Shown here in pieces: positions 1-8,789 of a DNA stretch of 25,555 nucleotides. The position numbers and the translations under genes were made by a program. The first letter of the stretch is position 1; every line of letters begins with the position of its first letter. Source of the DNA: CAYFSC01 sp964345695 (GTDB taxonomy: Bacteria > Bacteroidota > Rhodothermia > Rhodothermales > Salinibacteraceae); assembly GCA_964345695.1 (NCBI GenBank), contig CAYFSC010000025.1, positions 1 to 25,555 on the forward strand, written 5' to 3'. A model generated the notes under the pieces. That model was not told the DNA's origin. It made no database searches and worked only from the letters and a program-made list of their open reading frames with translations.

Positions 1-2168
1 ATGCCAACGCCGGCACCGATGTACGGCTCCAGCGGGCGCCCCACGAGGTCCGTCGTCGTGCTTGGCAGAAGGGTGTACGCCGCGTTTAGAAGAAGGGTTG
101 GCGCCAGGCTTCCATCCCCGATTCCAAAGCTAAGTTCTGGAATCAGGTGGAAGTTGGAGGTCGGGCTGTTTCGATAGTCGCCCCGCACCCCGATCTGGAA
201 CTGATCCGGCCCCTCCCCGGCCCGAAAGCCCGTAATCGGGACGATATAGGTGAGCGGACGGCCCAGCGTTTCGCGGTAGAACGGCGCGCTCGCTGAAACC
301 CCGGTGGGGGTCTCGCGCTCGCGGGTCTGGGGCGTCGGAGGCTCCTCGCGCAACTGCTGCCGGAGGGCTTCGACCTGCTCCTGCAGGCGCCGAATCTCCT
401 GCGCTTGTGCGTCCTGTTGCCGTCGGTCCGCCCGGCTCTCCCGCTGGCGCGTGGCGTCGCGGATGGCTTGCTGGATCAAGCGTTCCACATCTGCATTCGA
501 GAGCGCCTGCACACTGTCGGCCTGCTGGCGAAGCTGCTGCCGAAGCGCCGTACGCACACGTTGCTCCACCTCATCGGTGGCCAGCGGCTGTCCGGGCTGC
601 GAGCGAATCCTCGTTGTATCACGTCCTTGCGGCTGTGGGGCGTCGCTCCCGAATCGAATGTAGATTTCGCCCTCCTCAGGGACCGGAATGGTCATCGTCC
701 GCCCCGAGGCCTCGGGAGACGCGGAGACCGTGCGAGAAGCACGTGCCGTGTCCGTCTGGAGCGCCTGGAGGGCTCGTTCCAGAGAGTCTGCCCGGGCCAG
801 AAGCCGCTCCTCTCGCGGAGTACGGTTGTTGGCCGGATCTCCCTCTTCTTGTCCGGCGGGTCCTTCGTCCGAGGCACCTCTTCCCAGTAATGGCTCCGAT
901 GGGCGCCCCGGTACGGGACGGCGGTCGCCGCCGCCTCCCAGGCGAAACTCGATGCCCGCCGTGTACATCAGGCTGCCGTAGATGTCCCCGGGATCACCGG
1001 CCTCGACGACGTTCGGGTTGTTCATCAAGAGAGCCCGAGCCCCGCCCGAAAGCTTGATGGACTGCGTGAGCGGAACCTCCAGCCCCAGTCCCGTGGTGCC
1101 CACGAAGCGGTCTTCGGGAGGCGTGGTGCCCTCTGGAATATCGTCGACGTAGCCGTCGAGCACGTCCAGGTATCCTCCGCCCACCTTTGCGTACGGCACG
1201 AAGCCACGTCCGAGCTCGAAGTTCAGACGGAGCTGAAGCTCGCCGCCATACATCTGAATGTCCTCAAAGCCGTCCGCGAACTCGTCGGTGATATTCGCTC
1301 CTTTCGTGCCGCGCCAGTAAAAGCCGCGCAGCCCCACGTACGGGCCCAGCGAAACCCCCGCGTTCACGCCGGCAAAGTTCTGATCTTTGGGGAACCCGAG
1401 CGCGTCGTTGAACTCCACCCGGCCCTGGAACGGATTCACCAGCAGCTGCACGCCGCGGAGGAATCCGTCCCCTCCGAACTGTTGCTGCAGCGCCTGATCC
1501 ACGGCGGTCTGCTCCTCCAGAGAGCGCCCTCCGAGAAACAAAGAGACCGAAGCATTGAGCGCCGGGCTCGTTACGAGGTCGGTGCCCGTCTCGAAGTCGG
1601 CGCCCCCCGCCGGCCCCAGGAACGTCGCGACCGGATCGTAGCGGTAGCTCATCATCTCCCCTCCGACGGAGATCCGATACCGGTCTTGCACGCTAAACGT
1701 GACGCCGCCCCCGGCCAACCCATAAATCGTGCGCGAGATCTCAGCCCCCTCCGGATCAAACTGAAGAACCCCGCTTCCCGCCGTCAGGTACGGAATGATG
1801 CGACGATCGTAGAGATTGAACCGGAGCCGGGCCCCGTAGCGCCGTACGTCGAGATCCCGGTTGACCAATCCCTGCAGGCGATCGACGTCCGAGAAGTCGG
1901 TCGTGATCCCTGTGTTCACCAGATACTCGGCGCTCGCCTGAAAGTAGCGCCCGAAGCTCAGTCCCAGCGCTCCGCCGTACAGCGCTTCGTTTTGGAAGGC
2001 CGCCGCGTCGTCTTCGAAGAGGCCCTGGACCGTCGGCTCGAACGTGTAGCCGACATCGCGGAACTGGGCCGTCGCGGGCTGTATGCCCGTGCTGCATACA
2101 ATGAAGGCGGCCACGAGGAGCAGCCGAAAGAACTTACGATACACCCAAGAAATACCGAACGTTGTCAT
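1..2168 (-). CDS. Outer-membrane beta-barrel protein with central coiled-coil linker (3' end beyond window)
   Basis: The frame is open from an ATG at 2168 to the left edge, about 722 codons with no stop, so the C-terminus is missing. The first 35 residues form a signal peptide: a basic start, a hydrophobic stretch (LLLVAAFIV) and cleavage after ATAQ. Residues of roughly 36-420 alternate in the manner of an outer-membrane barrel, with many Gly/Tyr/Phe strands. Residues of about 440-610 are a charged Gln/Arg/Glu-rich linker with heptad character, such as QAQEIRRLQEQVEALRQQL. From about residue 620 a second barrel-like segment begins (YIVPITGFRAG, then YIGAGVG at the edge). Two barrel-like parts joined by a coiled coil are unusual. 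The role is probably structural or in transport at the outer membrane, but the exact family is not recognised. It lies 89 bp downstream of a lipoprotein gene on the same strand, possibly in one transcript. No clear ribosome-binding site is seen. Confidence 0.75.
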   Translation of the reverse strand, partial: MTTFGISWVYRKFFRLLLVAAFIVCSTGIQPATAQFRDVGYTFEPTVQGLFEDDAAAFQNEALYGGALGLSFGRYFQASAEYLVNTGITTDFSDVDRLQGLVNRDLDVRRYGARLRFNLYDRRIIPYLTAGSGVLQFDPEGAEISRTIYGLAGGGVTFSVQDRYRISVGGEMMSYRYDPVATFLGPAGGADFETGTDLVTSPALNASVSLFLGGRSLEEQTAVDQALQQQFGGDGFLRGVQLLVNPFQGRVEFNDALGFPKDQNFAGVNAGVSLGPYVGLRGFYWRGTKGANITDEFADGFEDIQMYGGELQLRLNFELGRGFVPYAKVGGGYLDVLDGYVDDIPEGTTPPEDRFVGTTGLGLEVPLTQSIKLSGGARALLMNNPNVVEAGDPGDIYGSLMYTAGIEFRLGGGGDRRPVPGRPSEPLLGRGASDEGPAGQEEGDPANNRTPREERLLARADSLERALQALQTDTARASRTVSASPEASGRTMTIPVPEEGEIYIRFGSDAPQPQGRDTTRIRSQPGQPLATDEVEQRVRTALRQQLRQQADSVQALSNADVERLIQQAIRDATRQRESRADRRQQDAQAQEIRRLQEQVEALRQQLREEPPTPQTRERETPTGVSASAPFYRETLGRPLTYIVPITGFRAGEGPDQFQIGVRGDYRNSPTSNFHLIPELSFGIGDGSLAPTLLLNAAYTLLPSTTTDLVGRPLEPYIGAGVG

Positions 2169-2214
2169 GCGGAAGTGGGGTTGCGCAAAGGAGGGAAGAC
2201 AAGGGGAAGGACCG

Positions 2215-2253
2215 CGGTGTGCGTACACGAGGCACGCGCACACCGTCACGGTG
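2215..2253 (-). other. Overlapping inverted repeats in lipoprotein/barrel spacer
   Basis: Arms CGGTGTGCG (2215-2223) and CGCACACCG (2237-2245) are perfectly complementary over 9 bp with a 13-nt loop. A second hairpin, CACCGT-C-ACGGTG (2241-2253), shares the sequence 2241-2245, so the two cannot form together. They lie between the lipoprotein stop and the barrel-protein start. No strong U-tract follows, so a simple intrinsic terminator is not supported; a processing or stability element is possible. Confidence 0.4.
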
Positions 2254-2257
2254 GACA

Positions 2258-2824
2258 CTACGGTTGTTGAACCCGCTCCAGTTCGAGACGAAGCGTACCG
2301 TTTACATTCTGCGTCAGTCCTCCGTATCGGCCCTCGGAGTACCGTCGCAGGTCCACGCCGCGGACCTCCTGGTCAGCAACAAGCCGCCTGCTGTTGTTCT
2401 GCGTTTGAAACCGCACAACCTGAGGAAGCAGAAGCTGGAAGCGATCCTCCTCGGTGGCGTTGCTGAAGTCGACCGTCACCCGGTCCCGGCTCGTCGTGAA
2501 TCGTCCCGAAAGGAGCGAACTGCCGGGACTGCCCTCCACCCGAAAGATAAGATTGGCCGTTGCATTGCCGCCAAAAAACTCCATGCGCGGCGTGTTCGAG
2601 GCCGTAACCAGCGTGTCGGCCAAGAGGTCGAAATTATCCACGCCGCGCACGGTGAGTTCAAAGCGATTGAACACGTACGTGCCCTCAAGGTCAGAGGGCG
2701 GCGGACCTCCTCCGTCCGAATCGCACGCAGCAAGTGCCAAACCGATTGCCAGGACGCCGACGCTCAGAAATGAGAGCCTCAGGGGCGCCGGCAAAGAGAA
2801 GCGAGAAAAGAGTAGACGTGTCAA
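2258..2824 (-). CDS. Putative lipoprotein of unknown function
   Basis: This is an ORF of about 188 residues with an N-terminal lipoprotein signal: Arg residues, a hydrophobic core (FLSVGVLAIG) and a lipobox LALAAC followed by DSDGGGPPPS, a typical flexible and acidic tether. The mature part (YVFNRFELTVRGVDNFDLL and onward) looks like a small beta-rich domain exported to the periplasm or outer membrane. The frame stays open upstream to 3031 but contains no ATG. I chose the TTG at 2824 because it gives a compact signal peptide (MTRLLFSRFSLPAPLRL...); the further upstream extension reads like non-coding sequence. The start is therefore uncertain. The gene sits directly upstream of the barrel protein on the same strand, suggesting a shared envelope role. 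No named family is recognised. Confidence 0.6.
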   Translation of the reverse strand: MTRLLFSRFSLPAPLRLSFLSVGVLAIGLALAACDSDGGGPPPSDLEGTYVFNRFELTVRGVDNFDLLADTLVTASNTPRMEFFGGNATANLIFRVEGSPGSSLLSGRFTTSRDRVTVDFSNATEEDRFQLLLPQVVRFQTQNNSRRLVADQEVRGVDLRRYSEGRYGGLTQNVNGTLRLELERVQQP

Positions 2825-3293
2825 GGCGATGTATACATGTTGTGGAGTGACGGGTCGTGCCCAGCCCCTTCCGTTCGTGCGAAAGACCTCACGGCGAAAG
2901 CCTCGTGGCTCTTCAGGCTTCCGCCGCGAGGTGGTCCGTGGAGGTCTGGCGACGAAGCTCGCTGCGCGAGACCCGCTGCGCAAGGCCGTTCCCTTGGCGG
3001 GAATCTGTTCGGTGGGGAGAAGCGATCTCAATCGGTACGGACCCCAGGAGCGGTTCCGCGTTCCTCAAAGGGCACGCTCTGACCGCAGTAGAGAGGGACC
3101 TTCGGGGGGTCCACATGAGCCTTCATGGCAGACTCGAAGATGCGATTTCACGTGTTAAACGGGGGCGGAGGAAGGAATGGAACAAATTTTACGGTACGAA
3201 AAGCATTGTTTGTGGTCAACTCCCCTTCTATGCATCTTACATGATTTAGACACCGGGTTCGCCGTTTCTCCGTCGTTGGGGCAAAAATCAAAA
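2825..3293. other. Intergenic region upstream of the lipoprotein gene
   Basis: About 470 bp lie between the pckA terminator and the lipoprotein start. No convincing gene is seen. It holds a 17-bp imperfect inverted repeat (listed separately), a short GGACC/GGTCC hairpin at about 3095-3111 with a TTCG in its loop, and a TTCCC/GGGAA hairpin near 2990. An A/T-rich patch at 3180-3250 is the likeliest place for the promoter of the minus-strand lipoprotein gene, but no box with standard spacing could be fixed there. Confidence 0.4.
2887..2931 (-). other. 17-bp inverted repeat, fully paired in minus-strand RNA
   Basis: The left arm is 2887-2903, the loop 2904-2914 and the right arm 2915-2931. Fifteen of 17 positions are complementary in DNA. 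The two exceptions (2891/2927 and 2897/2921) are A-C mismatches in plus-strand RNA but G-U wobbles in minus-strand RNA, so the stem would be continuous only in a transcript reading toward the lipoprotein gene. It lies 63-107 bases upstream of the chosen lipoprotein start, in its likely 5' leader. No U-tract follows, arguing against a terminator. Confidence 0.45.
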
Positions 3294-3329
3294 AGCGGAT
3301 GGCCCCAGCGTGTGCTGGAACCATCCGCT
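3294..3329 (-). terminator. Rho-independent terminator of pckA
   Basis: A perfect 9-bp outer stem (AGCGGATGG with CCATCCGCT) is continued inside by CCAGC/GCTGG around a GTGT/ACAC loop. On the minus strand it is followed directly by TTTTTGATTTTTG. It starts 47 bases beyond the pckA stop codon and reads in the same direction. This is the clearest intrinsic terminator in the window. Confidence 0.9.
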
Positions 3330-3376
3330 CGATGGTTGTGGCGCGACCGTGCGGTCTCTCCAGGGTGTGTCGTCGC

Positions 3377-4963
3377 CTACGCGGTCGGGCCTGCGGCTGC
3401 AATCTCGTCGCTGGCCGCATCTTCGTATTTCTCGAAGTGATCGGCGAAGAGGCCGGCGAGCTTCTTCGCCTGCTCATCGTAGGCCTGCTTGTCGTCCCAC
3501 GTATTGCGCGGAATGAGAATCTCGGACGGGACCGCGGGGCACTCCGTCGGGACCTCGAAGCCGAACGTCGGATCCGTCTGCGACGGTGCCGCGATGAGCG
3601 AGCCGTCGTGGATCGCGTCGATGATGGAGCGCGTGTGCGGCAGCGGCATGCGGTGGCCGGTGCCGTACGGGCCACCGGTGATGCCGGTGTTTACGAGCCA
3701 TGCGTCGGTGTTGTGATCGCGCATCTTCTCGGCCAGCATCTCGGCGTACTTGCTCGGGTTCCACACGAGGAAAGCCGCACCGAAGGCCGCGCTGAACGTG
3801 GCTTGCGGCTCGTCGACGCCCACCTCGGTGCCCGCCACCTTGGCCGTATATCCGCTGATGAAGTGATACATGGCCTGCTCCGGTGTGAGCTGCGACACGG
3901 GCGGCATCACGCCGAACGCGTCGTACGTCAGGAAGATGATGTTGTCGGGATGCCCTCCGATGGCCGGAATCTTGGCGTTCTCGATATGCTCCAGCGGGTA
4001 GGACGCGCGCGTATTCTGTGTGATCGACACGTCATCGTAGTCGACCTTGCGCGTCTCTTCGTCGTACACCATGTTTTCGAGCACGGTGCCGTACTGGATC
4101 GCATTGTAGATCTCCGGCTCATTTTCCTCGGTGAGGCCGATGGCTTTGGCGTAGCAGCCCCCCTCAATGTTGAAGACGCCTTCGTCGCTCCAGCAGTGCT
4201 CGTCGTCGCCGATGAGCTTGCGGTTCGGATCGGCCGAGAGCGTCGTCTTGCCGGTGCCGCTGAGGCCAAAGAAGAGCGATACGTCGCCGTCGTCCCCCTC
4301 GTTGGCCGAGCAGTGCATCGACAGTACGTCCTGTTTCGGCATCAGGTAGTGCATGACGGTGAACACCCCTTTCTTCATCTCCCCGGCGTACTCGGTGCCG
4401 AGGATGACCATCTCCTCGTCCTCGAACGACAAGTCGACGCTCGTCTTCGAGGTCATGTGCATTGTCTGCCGGTTGGCGGGAAACTCCCCGGCGTTGTAGA
4501 TAATGAAGTCGGGCTCGCCGAATTCCGCCAGTTCCTCCTCCGACGGACGGATGAGCATGTTGTGCATAAAGAGCGCGTGGTACGGACGCGTGCAAATGAT
4601 CCGCACCTTGAGGCGGTACTCGGGATCCCATCCGGCGAAACCGTCGATCACGTAGAGACGATCGCGCGTGTTCAGATAGTCCTGCGCACGCTCGCGATTG
4701 ATCTCGAAGGTGTGATCGTCGATCTCCATGTTAATGGGCCCCCACCAGATGTTGTCGGCACTCTCTGGATGTTTGACGATCCGTTTGTCGGCGGGGCTGC
4801 GGCCGGTTTTCTCCCCGGACCGGATGCGCAGTGCGCCGCTGTGGACGATGGCGGCCGTCGGGTCGAAGCGGATGGCCTCTTCGTACAGGCGCGCAGGATT
4901 GGCATTGCGGAGGACGTCGTCGACATCGATTCCGTATGCGCTAAGATCAAGGGTGTCGGACAT
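3377..4963 (-). CDS. pckA: Phosphoenolpyruvate carboxykinase (ATP)
   Basis: The 528-residue product catalyses oxaloacetate + ATP to PEP + CO2 + ADP, the first committed step of gluconeogenesis, in the cytosol. Family hallmarks are present: the kinase-1a P-loop GLSGTGKTTLS near residues 230-240, the kinase-2 metal site LIGDDEHCW just after it, the EGGCYAK segment, and NTRASYPL further on. The length matches ATP-type enzymes (about 530-540); the GTP-type is longer and has a different P-loop. The ATG at 4963 gives MSDTLDLSAYGID; the frame stays open further upstream, but that sequence is basic and unlike the family. A strong terminator lies just after the stop, and 274 bp separate the gene from smc upstream, so it is probably transcribed alone. 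Confidence 0.97.
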   Translation of the reverse strand: MSDTLDLSAYGIDVDDVLRNANPARLYEEAIRFDPTAAIVHSGALRIRSGEKTGRSPADKRIVKHPESADNIWWGPINMEIDDHTFEINRERAQDYLNTRDRLYVIDGFAGWDPEYRLKVRIICTRPYHALFMHNMLIRPSEEELAEFGEPDFIIYNAGEFPANRQTMHMTSKTSVDLSFEDEEMVILGTEYAGEMKKGVFTVMHYLMPKQDVLSMHCSANEGDDGDVSLFFGLSGTGKTTLSADPNRKLIGDDEHCWSDEGVFNIEGGCYAKAIGLTEENEPEIYNAIQYGTVLENMVYDEETRKVDYDDVSITQNTRASYPLEHIENAKIPAIGGHPDNIIFLTYDAFGVMPPVSQLTPEQAMYHFISGYTAKVAGTEVGVDEPQATFSAAFGAAFLVWNPSKYAEMLAEKMRDHNTDAWLVNTGITGGPYGTGHRMPLPHTRSIIDAIHDGSLIAAPSQTDPTFGFEVPTECPAVPSEILIPRNTWDDKQAYDEQAKKLAGLFADHFEKYEDAASDEIAAAGPTA

Positions 4964-5237
4964 GGGCGATTCTGCACGAATGCAGGATGTGTGAGAAAGG
5001 GCGGTGAGTGGGGCGGATGCCACATCGATAGAAAGTAACAAACCGGACGACGAAAATGCACGGCCTTTCCGGACGCGACCAGACGGGGGGCACACGTTTT
5101 TCGTTGTGGGACGAAACCCTACGACGGTGCGCATTCTCTTGCTAAAAGCAGTTCCAGTGCGCATGGGCACCGGTCCGGCGCTTGCACGGGAGTCCCCCCT
5201 CCTGGAGCGCTGCTGGAACCACCATTCTCGCAGGGCA

Positions 5238-8200
5238 TTATCCAGCGATCTCCACGGCTTCGTCGAAGTCGACGCCCACAAGTTTCGAGACGCCCTGCTC
5301 TTCCATGGTGATGCCGTACATGCGGTCGGCGAGGGCCATGGTGCGCTGGTTGTGGGTGACGAGGATAAACTGCGTGTCGTCTTCGAACCGGCGAATCAGA
5401 CTCATGAAGCGCTCTACATTGGCGTCGTCGAGCGGGGCATCGACCTCGTCGAGGATGCAGAAGGGGCTCGGCTTCACGAGGTAGATCGCAAACAGAAGCG
5501 CCGTGGCGGTGAGGGTTTTTTCGCCGCTCGATAGCTGGTCGAGTAAGGTGGGACGTTTGCCGCGCGGCTTGGCGACAATCTCGATGGCGGAGTCGAGCGG
5601 ATCATCCTCGTCCTCAAGTTGGAGTTTAGCCGATGCGCCTTCGCCGAAGAGTTCGGTGAAGATCTGCGAGAAACTGTCCTTGATCTCGTCAAATGTTTCA
5701 AAGAAGCGCTCGGCCGCGGTCGCGTTGATCTCCTCGATCGTTTCGAGCAGTGTCGCCTCGGCGTCTTCCAGATCCTGCTTCTGCTCCAATAGGAAATCGA
5801 GGCGTTCCTTCTCCTCCTCGTACTCTTCGAGCGCGAGCGGATTGACGTTCCCAATGGCGTGGATGCGTCCGCGCAGGCTGCGCACCTTCGACTGCGCTGC
5901 GTCTTCGTCGAAGTCCTCCGGGATGGACACCGGGTCGTCGGTCAGATCCCGCTCGAAGTCGTCCCGGATGCTGTTGGTGAGGTCTTCGATGCGCGTCTTC
6001 ACTTCGGCCCGACGCACGGAGGCGTCGTTCTCCTTTCGGACGGCGGCCTCGCGCTCCTGGCGAAGCTGGCGAAGGCGCTGCTCGACCTCGGCGATGTCCG
6101 ACTTGGTATCGGCGACGGCTTCTTCGGCGGCAGCCACCGCGCTGTCGTGCTCGTCGCGCTCGCCCCGCAGGGCCTCGATCTTTTTGTCGAGGGCCGACTG
6201 GGCGTCGAGCGCGTCTTCGATGCGCGTCTTCAGCTGCTCGATCTCCGTGGCGCGCTGCTCGGACTGCCGGTCGATCGCATCGATGCGTTCTTGCGTCCGC
6301 TCCCGTTCGCGCTCCAGGTTCTCAACGCGATTGCGGGCCTGGACGGCCGCGACGTTGGCATCGGTAAACGCGTCCACAGCCGCGCGCTCTCGCTCCTCGG
6401 CGGCGGTGAGCGTCTCTTCGAGGACAGCCTGTTCCTCGCGGCGGGCATCAAGCTTGTCTTTCGCATTGTCCGCCTCATCCTGCAGCGAGGCGATGCGCTC
6501 CGCCTCTTCGGCAAGGGTGGCTTCCAACTGCTCGATCCGTTGTCGGAGCTCCTCGCGCCGTTCGACCGTCGTTTCGCGTTCGTAGCGGAGGCGTTCCTCC
6601 TCTTTTTCGGCCCGGCGCACGGCCTCTTCGGCGTCGCGCACGTCGTCGTCGTACGGATCCAGATTGAGGTCGTCCAGCGCCTCACGGGCTGCATCGACGG
6701 TTTCCTGCTGGGCCGCGCACTGCTGCTCCAGGGTGGACAGCTGTTCGCGGGCGCGCTGAAGCTGCTCGCGTCGCCCCAGCCGGCTGGCCACCGGCGAGGC
6801 ACTCGTCTGCTGGCTGCCGCCGCGAACCACGCCCCGCGCGTCGATCCACTCCCCCGTCCGTGCAACGATTCGCGCGCCGGGTTCGGCCGTCTCGGCCGCG
6901 TCCTGCGCGTCGTCGAGCGTGTCGGTGACGTAGCAGTCGTGCAGCAGCACGTCGGCGAGGGGACTGTAGGCGTCCTTCGCCACGCGAACCTGTGCGCGGA
7001 GCGGCTCGGCCTTCCCTGCAGGGGCCCCGTTTTGCGGGGGACTGGAGAGGCGATCAAGCAGCAGGAAGGTAGCCTGCCCTCGGTCGGTCTCTCGAAGGTG
7101 GGCGATGGCGCGGCGCGCCGCGACCTCCGTAGGGACGACAATGCAGGACGCGAGGGCGCCCAGCGCCGCATCGAGCGCCACGCGGTCGGCCTCGTCACAG
7201 GCCAGCACGTCGGCCACGGTCTGCAGGTCGTCGAGCGGTCCCTCGGTGGCCAGATGCTGGACGGCATCGCTGAACTCGTCGTAGCTGGACACGAGGCCGT
7301 CCAACAGATCGACCTCGGCCCGACGGGCATCACGCTGGCGCGTCAACGCTTGAAGCGTCTCCTGGGCGTCGGAGAGCGCCGCCTCGCGCTCGCGGCGCTC
7401 GTCCTCCGCATGGTCGAGGGCATGCCGGGCGTCCTCCAGCCGGTCCTGGGTCGCCTCGCGGTCGGCCACCGCCTCGGTCAGCCGTCGGTCGAGGGTCTCG
7501 GCTTTTGTTTCCAGTTCGGCGGCCTGGGCCCGGGCGCGCTCCAGCTCGTCCTCGTGCAGCTCCCGGCGGTTGGTGAGACGGTCGAGCGTGCGGCGGCGCT
7601 CGGCCTGGTCGTCCTCGGCGGCCTGGACCTCGCGGCGTACCGCTTGCGCTCGGGCGCGAAGTTCTTCGGCAGCGGCCTTCGCGTCATCCCGCTCGGAACG
7701 GGCGTCTTGAAGGGCGTCTTCGGCCTCACTCAGCGCCGGACGCGCCTGGGCGAGCGTCTCCTGCAGCTGTTCCGCCTGATCGGCGAGGCGTGCCCGCTCG
7801 TCAGCGGCCTCCTCCTGGGCCTGGAGGGCGGCGTCCCGATCACTGCGGGCACGATCCAGCCGCTCGCGCTGCAGGCGCTGCTCGGCTTCCAGTTCGCGGA
7901 CACGGGCGCGGTGCTCTTGCAGCGTGTCGCGACGCTGCTGCAGCGTACGCTCGCGCTCGTCCAGTGTGCTCCGGAGACGCTCCAGCCGGTCCTCGGCCGC
8001 GCGCGCTTCGGCTTCCAGCGCATCGGCTCGGTCGGACTGCGTCTTCTGCTTTTCATCCAGCACGCGCTTCTTCTCGGTCAGCCGATCGTACTCGACCTGC
8101 GCCAGCAGCAGTTCCAGGCGCTGCAACGCGTCCTCGGCCTCCCGGTACTGCTGTGCTTTCTCCGCCTGCCGCTTCAGCCGGTCGACCTGGGTGCTGATCT

Positions 8201-8789
8201 CGTCGGTCAGGTCGCGGATGCGCTCCAGATCGCTGCGTGTGTTGTCGAGCTTGCGGAGCGCCTGCCGGCGGCGCATCTTGTAGCGCGTAATCCCGGCCGC
8301 CTCCTCGAACATGCGACGCCGGTCTTCGGTGGAGCCGGACAGGATCTCGTCGATCATCTTGAGTTCGATGACCGAGTAGGCATCGGCGCCCATGCCCGTA
8401 TCCATGAACAGGTCGGTGATGTCCTTCAGCCGGCACTGCGTACCGTTCATCAGGTACTCCGACGTGCCGTCCCGGAAGAGGCGGCGCCCGATGGTGACCT
8501 CGGAGTACTCCGTAGGCAGCACACCGCGGTTGTTCTCGATGGTGAGCTGCACCTCGGCCATGCCGAGCGGCTTCCGGTCCGCCGTTCCGTTGAAGATGAC
8601 GTTCTCCATCTTCTCGGACCGGAGCACGGTCGGACGCTGCTCCCCGATCACCCAGCGCACGGCGTCGACGATGTTCGACTTGCCACATCCGTTCGGCCCA
8701 ACGATGGTCGTCACGCCCGGATCGAAGGCAAGGGTGGTTGGCTCCGCGAAGCTTTTGAAGCCGTGCAATTCGAGTTTACTGAGATACAT
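5238..8789 (-). CDS. smc: Chromosome segregation ATPase SMC
   Basis: The 1183-residue SMC protein is the core of the condensin-like complex that loops and compacts the chromosome with ScpA/ScpB. The N-terminal head has Walker A GPNGCGKS at residues 31-38, followed by a characteristic DAVRWVIGEQ. Long acidic coiled-coil arms (about 170-500 and 680-1010) flank a hinge domain around 505-660. The C-terminal head carries the ABC signature as LSSGEK near residue 1086, where most relatives have LSGGE, and Walker B with D-loop FCILDEVDAPLDDANVERF. The arms are very rich in Glu, Asp, Arg and Ala, consistent with a high-GC, possibly halophilic host. The start MYLSKLELHGFKSF matches the family N-terminus exactly. 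The gene is divergent from queG; scpA and scpB are not adjacent. Confidence 0.97.
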   Translation of the reverse strand: MYLSKLELHGFKSFAEPTTLAFDPGVTTIVGPNGCGKSNIVDAVRWVIGEQRPTVLRSEKMENVIFNGTADRKPLGMAEVQLTIENNRGVLPTEYSEVTIGRRLFRDGTSEYLMNGTQCRLKDITDLFMDTGMGADAYSVIELKMIDEILSGSTEDRRRMFEEAAGITRYKMRRRQALRKLDNTRSDLERIRDLTDEISTQVDRLKRQAEKAQQYREAEDALQRLELLLAQVEYDRLTEKKRVLDEKQKTQSDRADALEAEARAAEDRLERLRSTLDERERTLQQRRDTLQEHRARVRELEAEQRLQRERLDRARSDRDAALQAQEEAADERARLADQAEQLQETLAQARPALSEAEDALQDARSERDDAKAAAEELRARAQAVRREVQAAEDDQAERRRTLDRLTNRRELHEDELERARAQAAELETKAETLDRRLTEAVADREATQDRLEDARHALDHAEDERREREAALSDAQETLQALTRQRDARRAEVDLLDGLVSSYDEFSDAVQHLATEGPLDDLQTVADVLACDEADRVALDAALGALASCIVVPTEVAARRAIAHLRETDRGQATFLLLDRLSSPPQNGAPAGKAEPLRAQVRVAKDAYSPLADVLLHDCYVTDTLDDAQDAAETAEPGARIVARTGEWIDARGVVRGGSQQTSASPVASRLGRREQLQRAREQLSTLEQQCAAQQETVDAAREALDDLNLDPYDDDVRDAEEAVRRAEKEEERLRYERETTVERREELRQRIEQLEATLAEEAERIASLQDEADNAKDKLDARREEQAVLEETLTAAEERERAAVDAFTDANVAAVQARNRVENLERERERTQERIDAIDRQSEQRATEIEQLKTRIEDALDAQSALDKKIEALRGERDEHDSAVAAAEEAVADTKSDIAEVEQRLRQLRQEREAAVRKENDASVRRAEVKTRIEDLTNSIRDDFERDLTDDPVSIPEDFDEDAAQSKVRSLRGRIHAIGNVNPLALEEYEEEKERLDFLLEQKQDLEDAEATLLETIEEINATAAERFFETFDEIKDSFSQIFTELFGEGASAKLQLEDEDDPLDSAIEIVAKPRGKRPTLLDQLSSGEKTLTATALLFAIYLVKPSPFCILDEVDAPLDDANVERFMSLIRRFEDDTQFILVTHNQRTMALADRMYGITMEEQGVSKLVGVDFDEAVEIAG

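Noticed and set aside
3299..5038. A 579-codon plus-strand frame opposite pckA
   Set aside because: It is an antisense shadow of a clearly identified enzyme gene and also covers the terminator.
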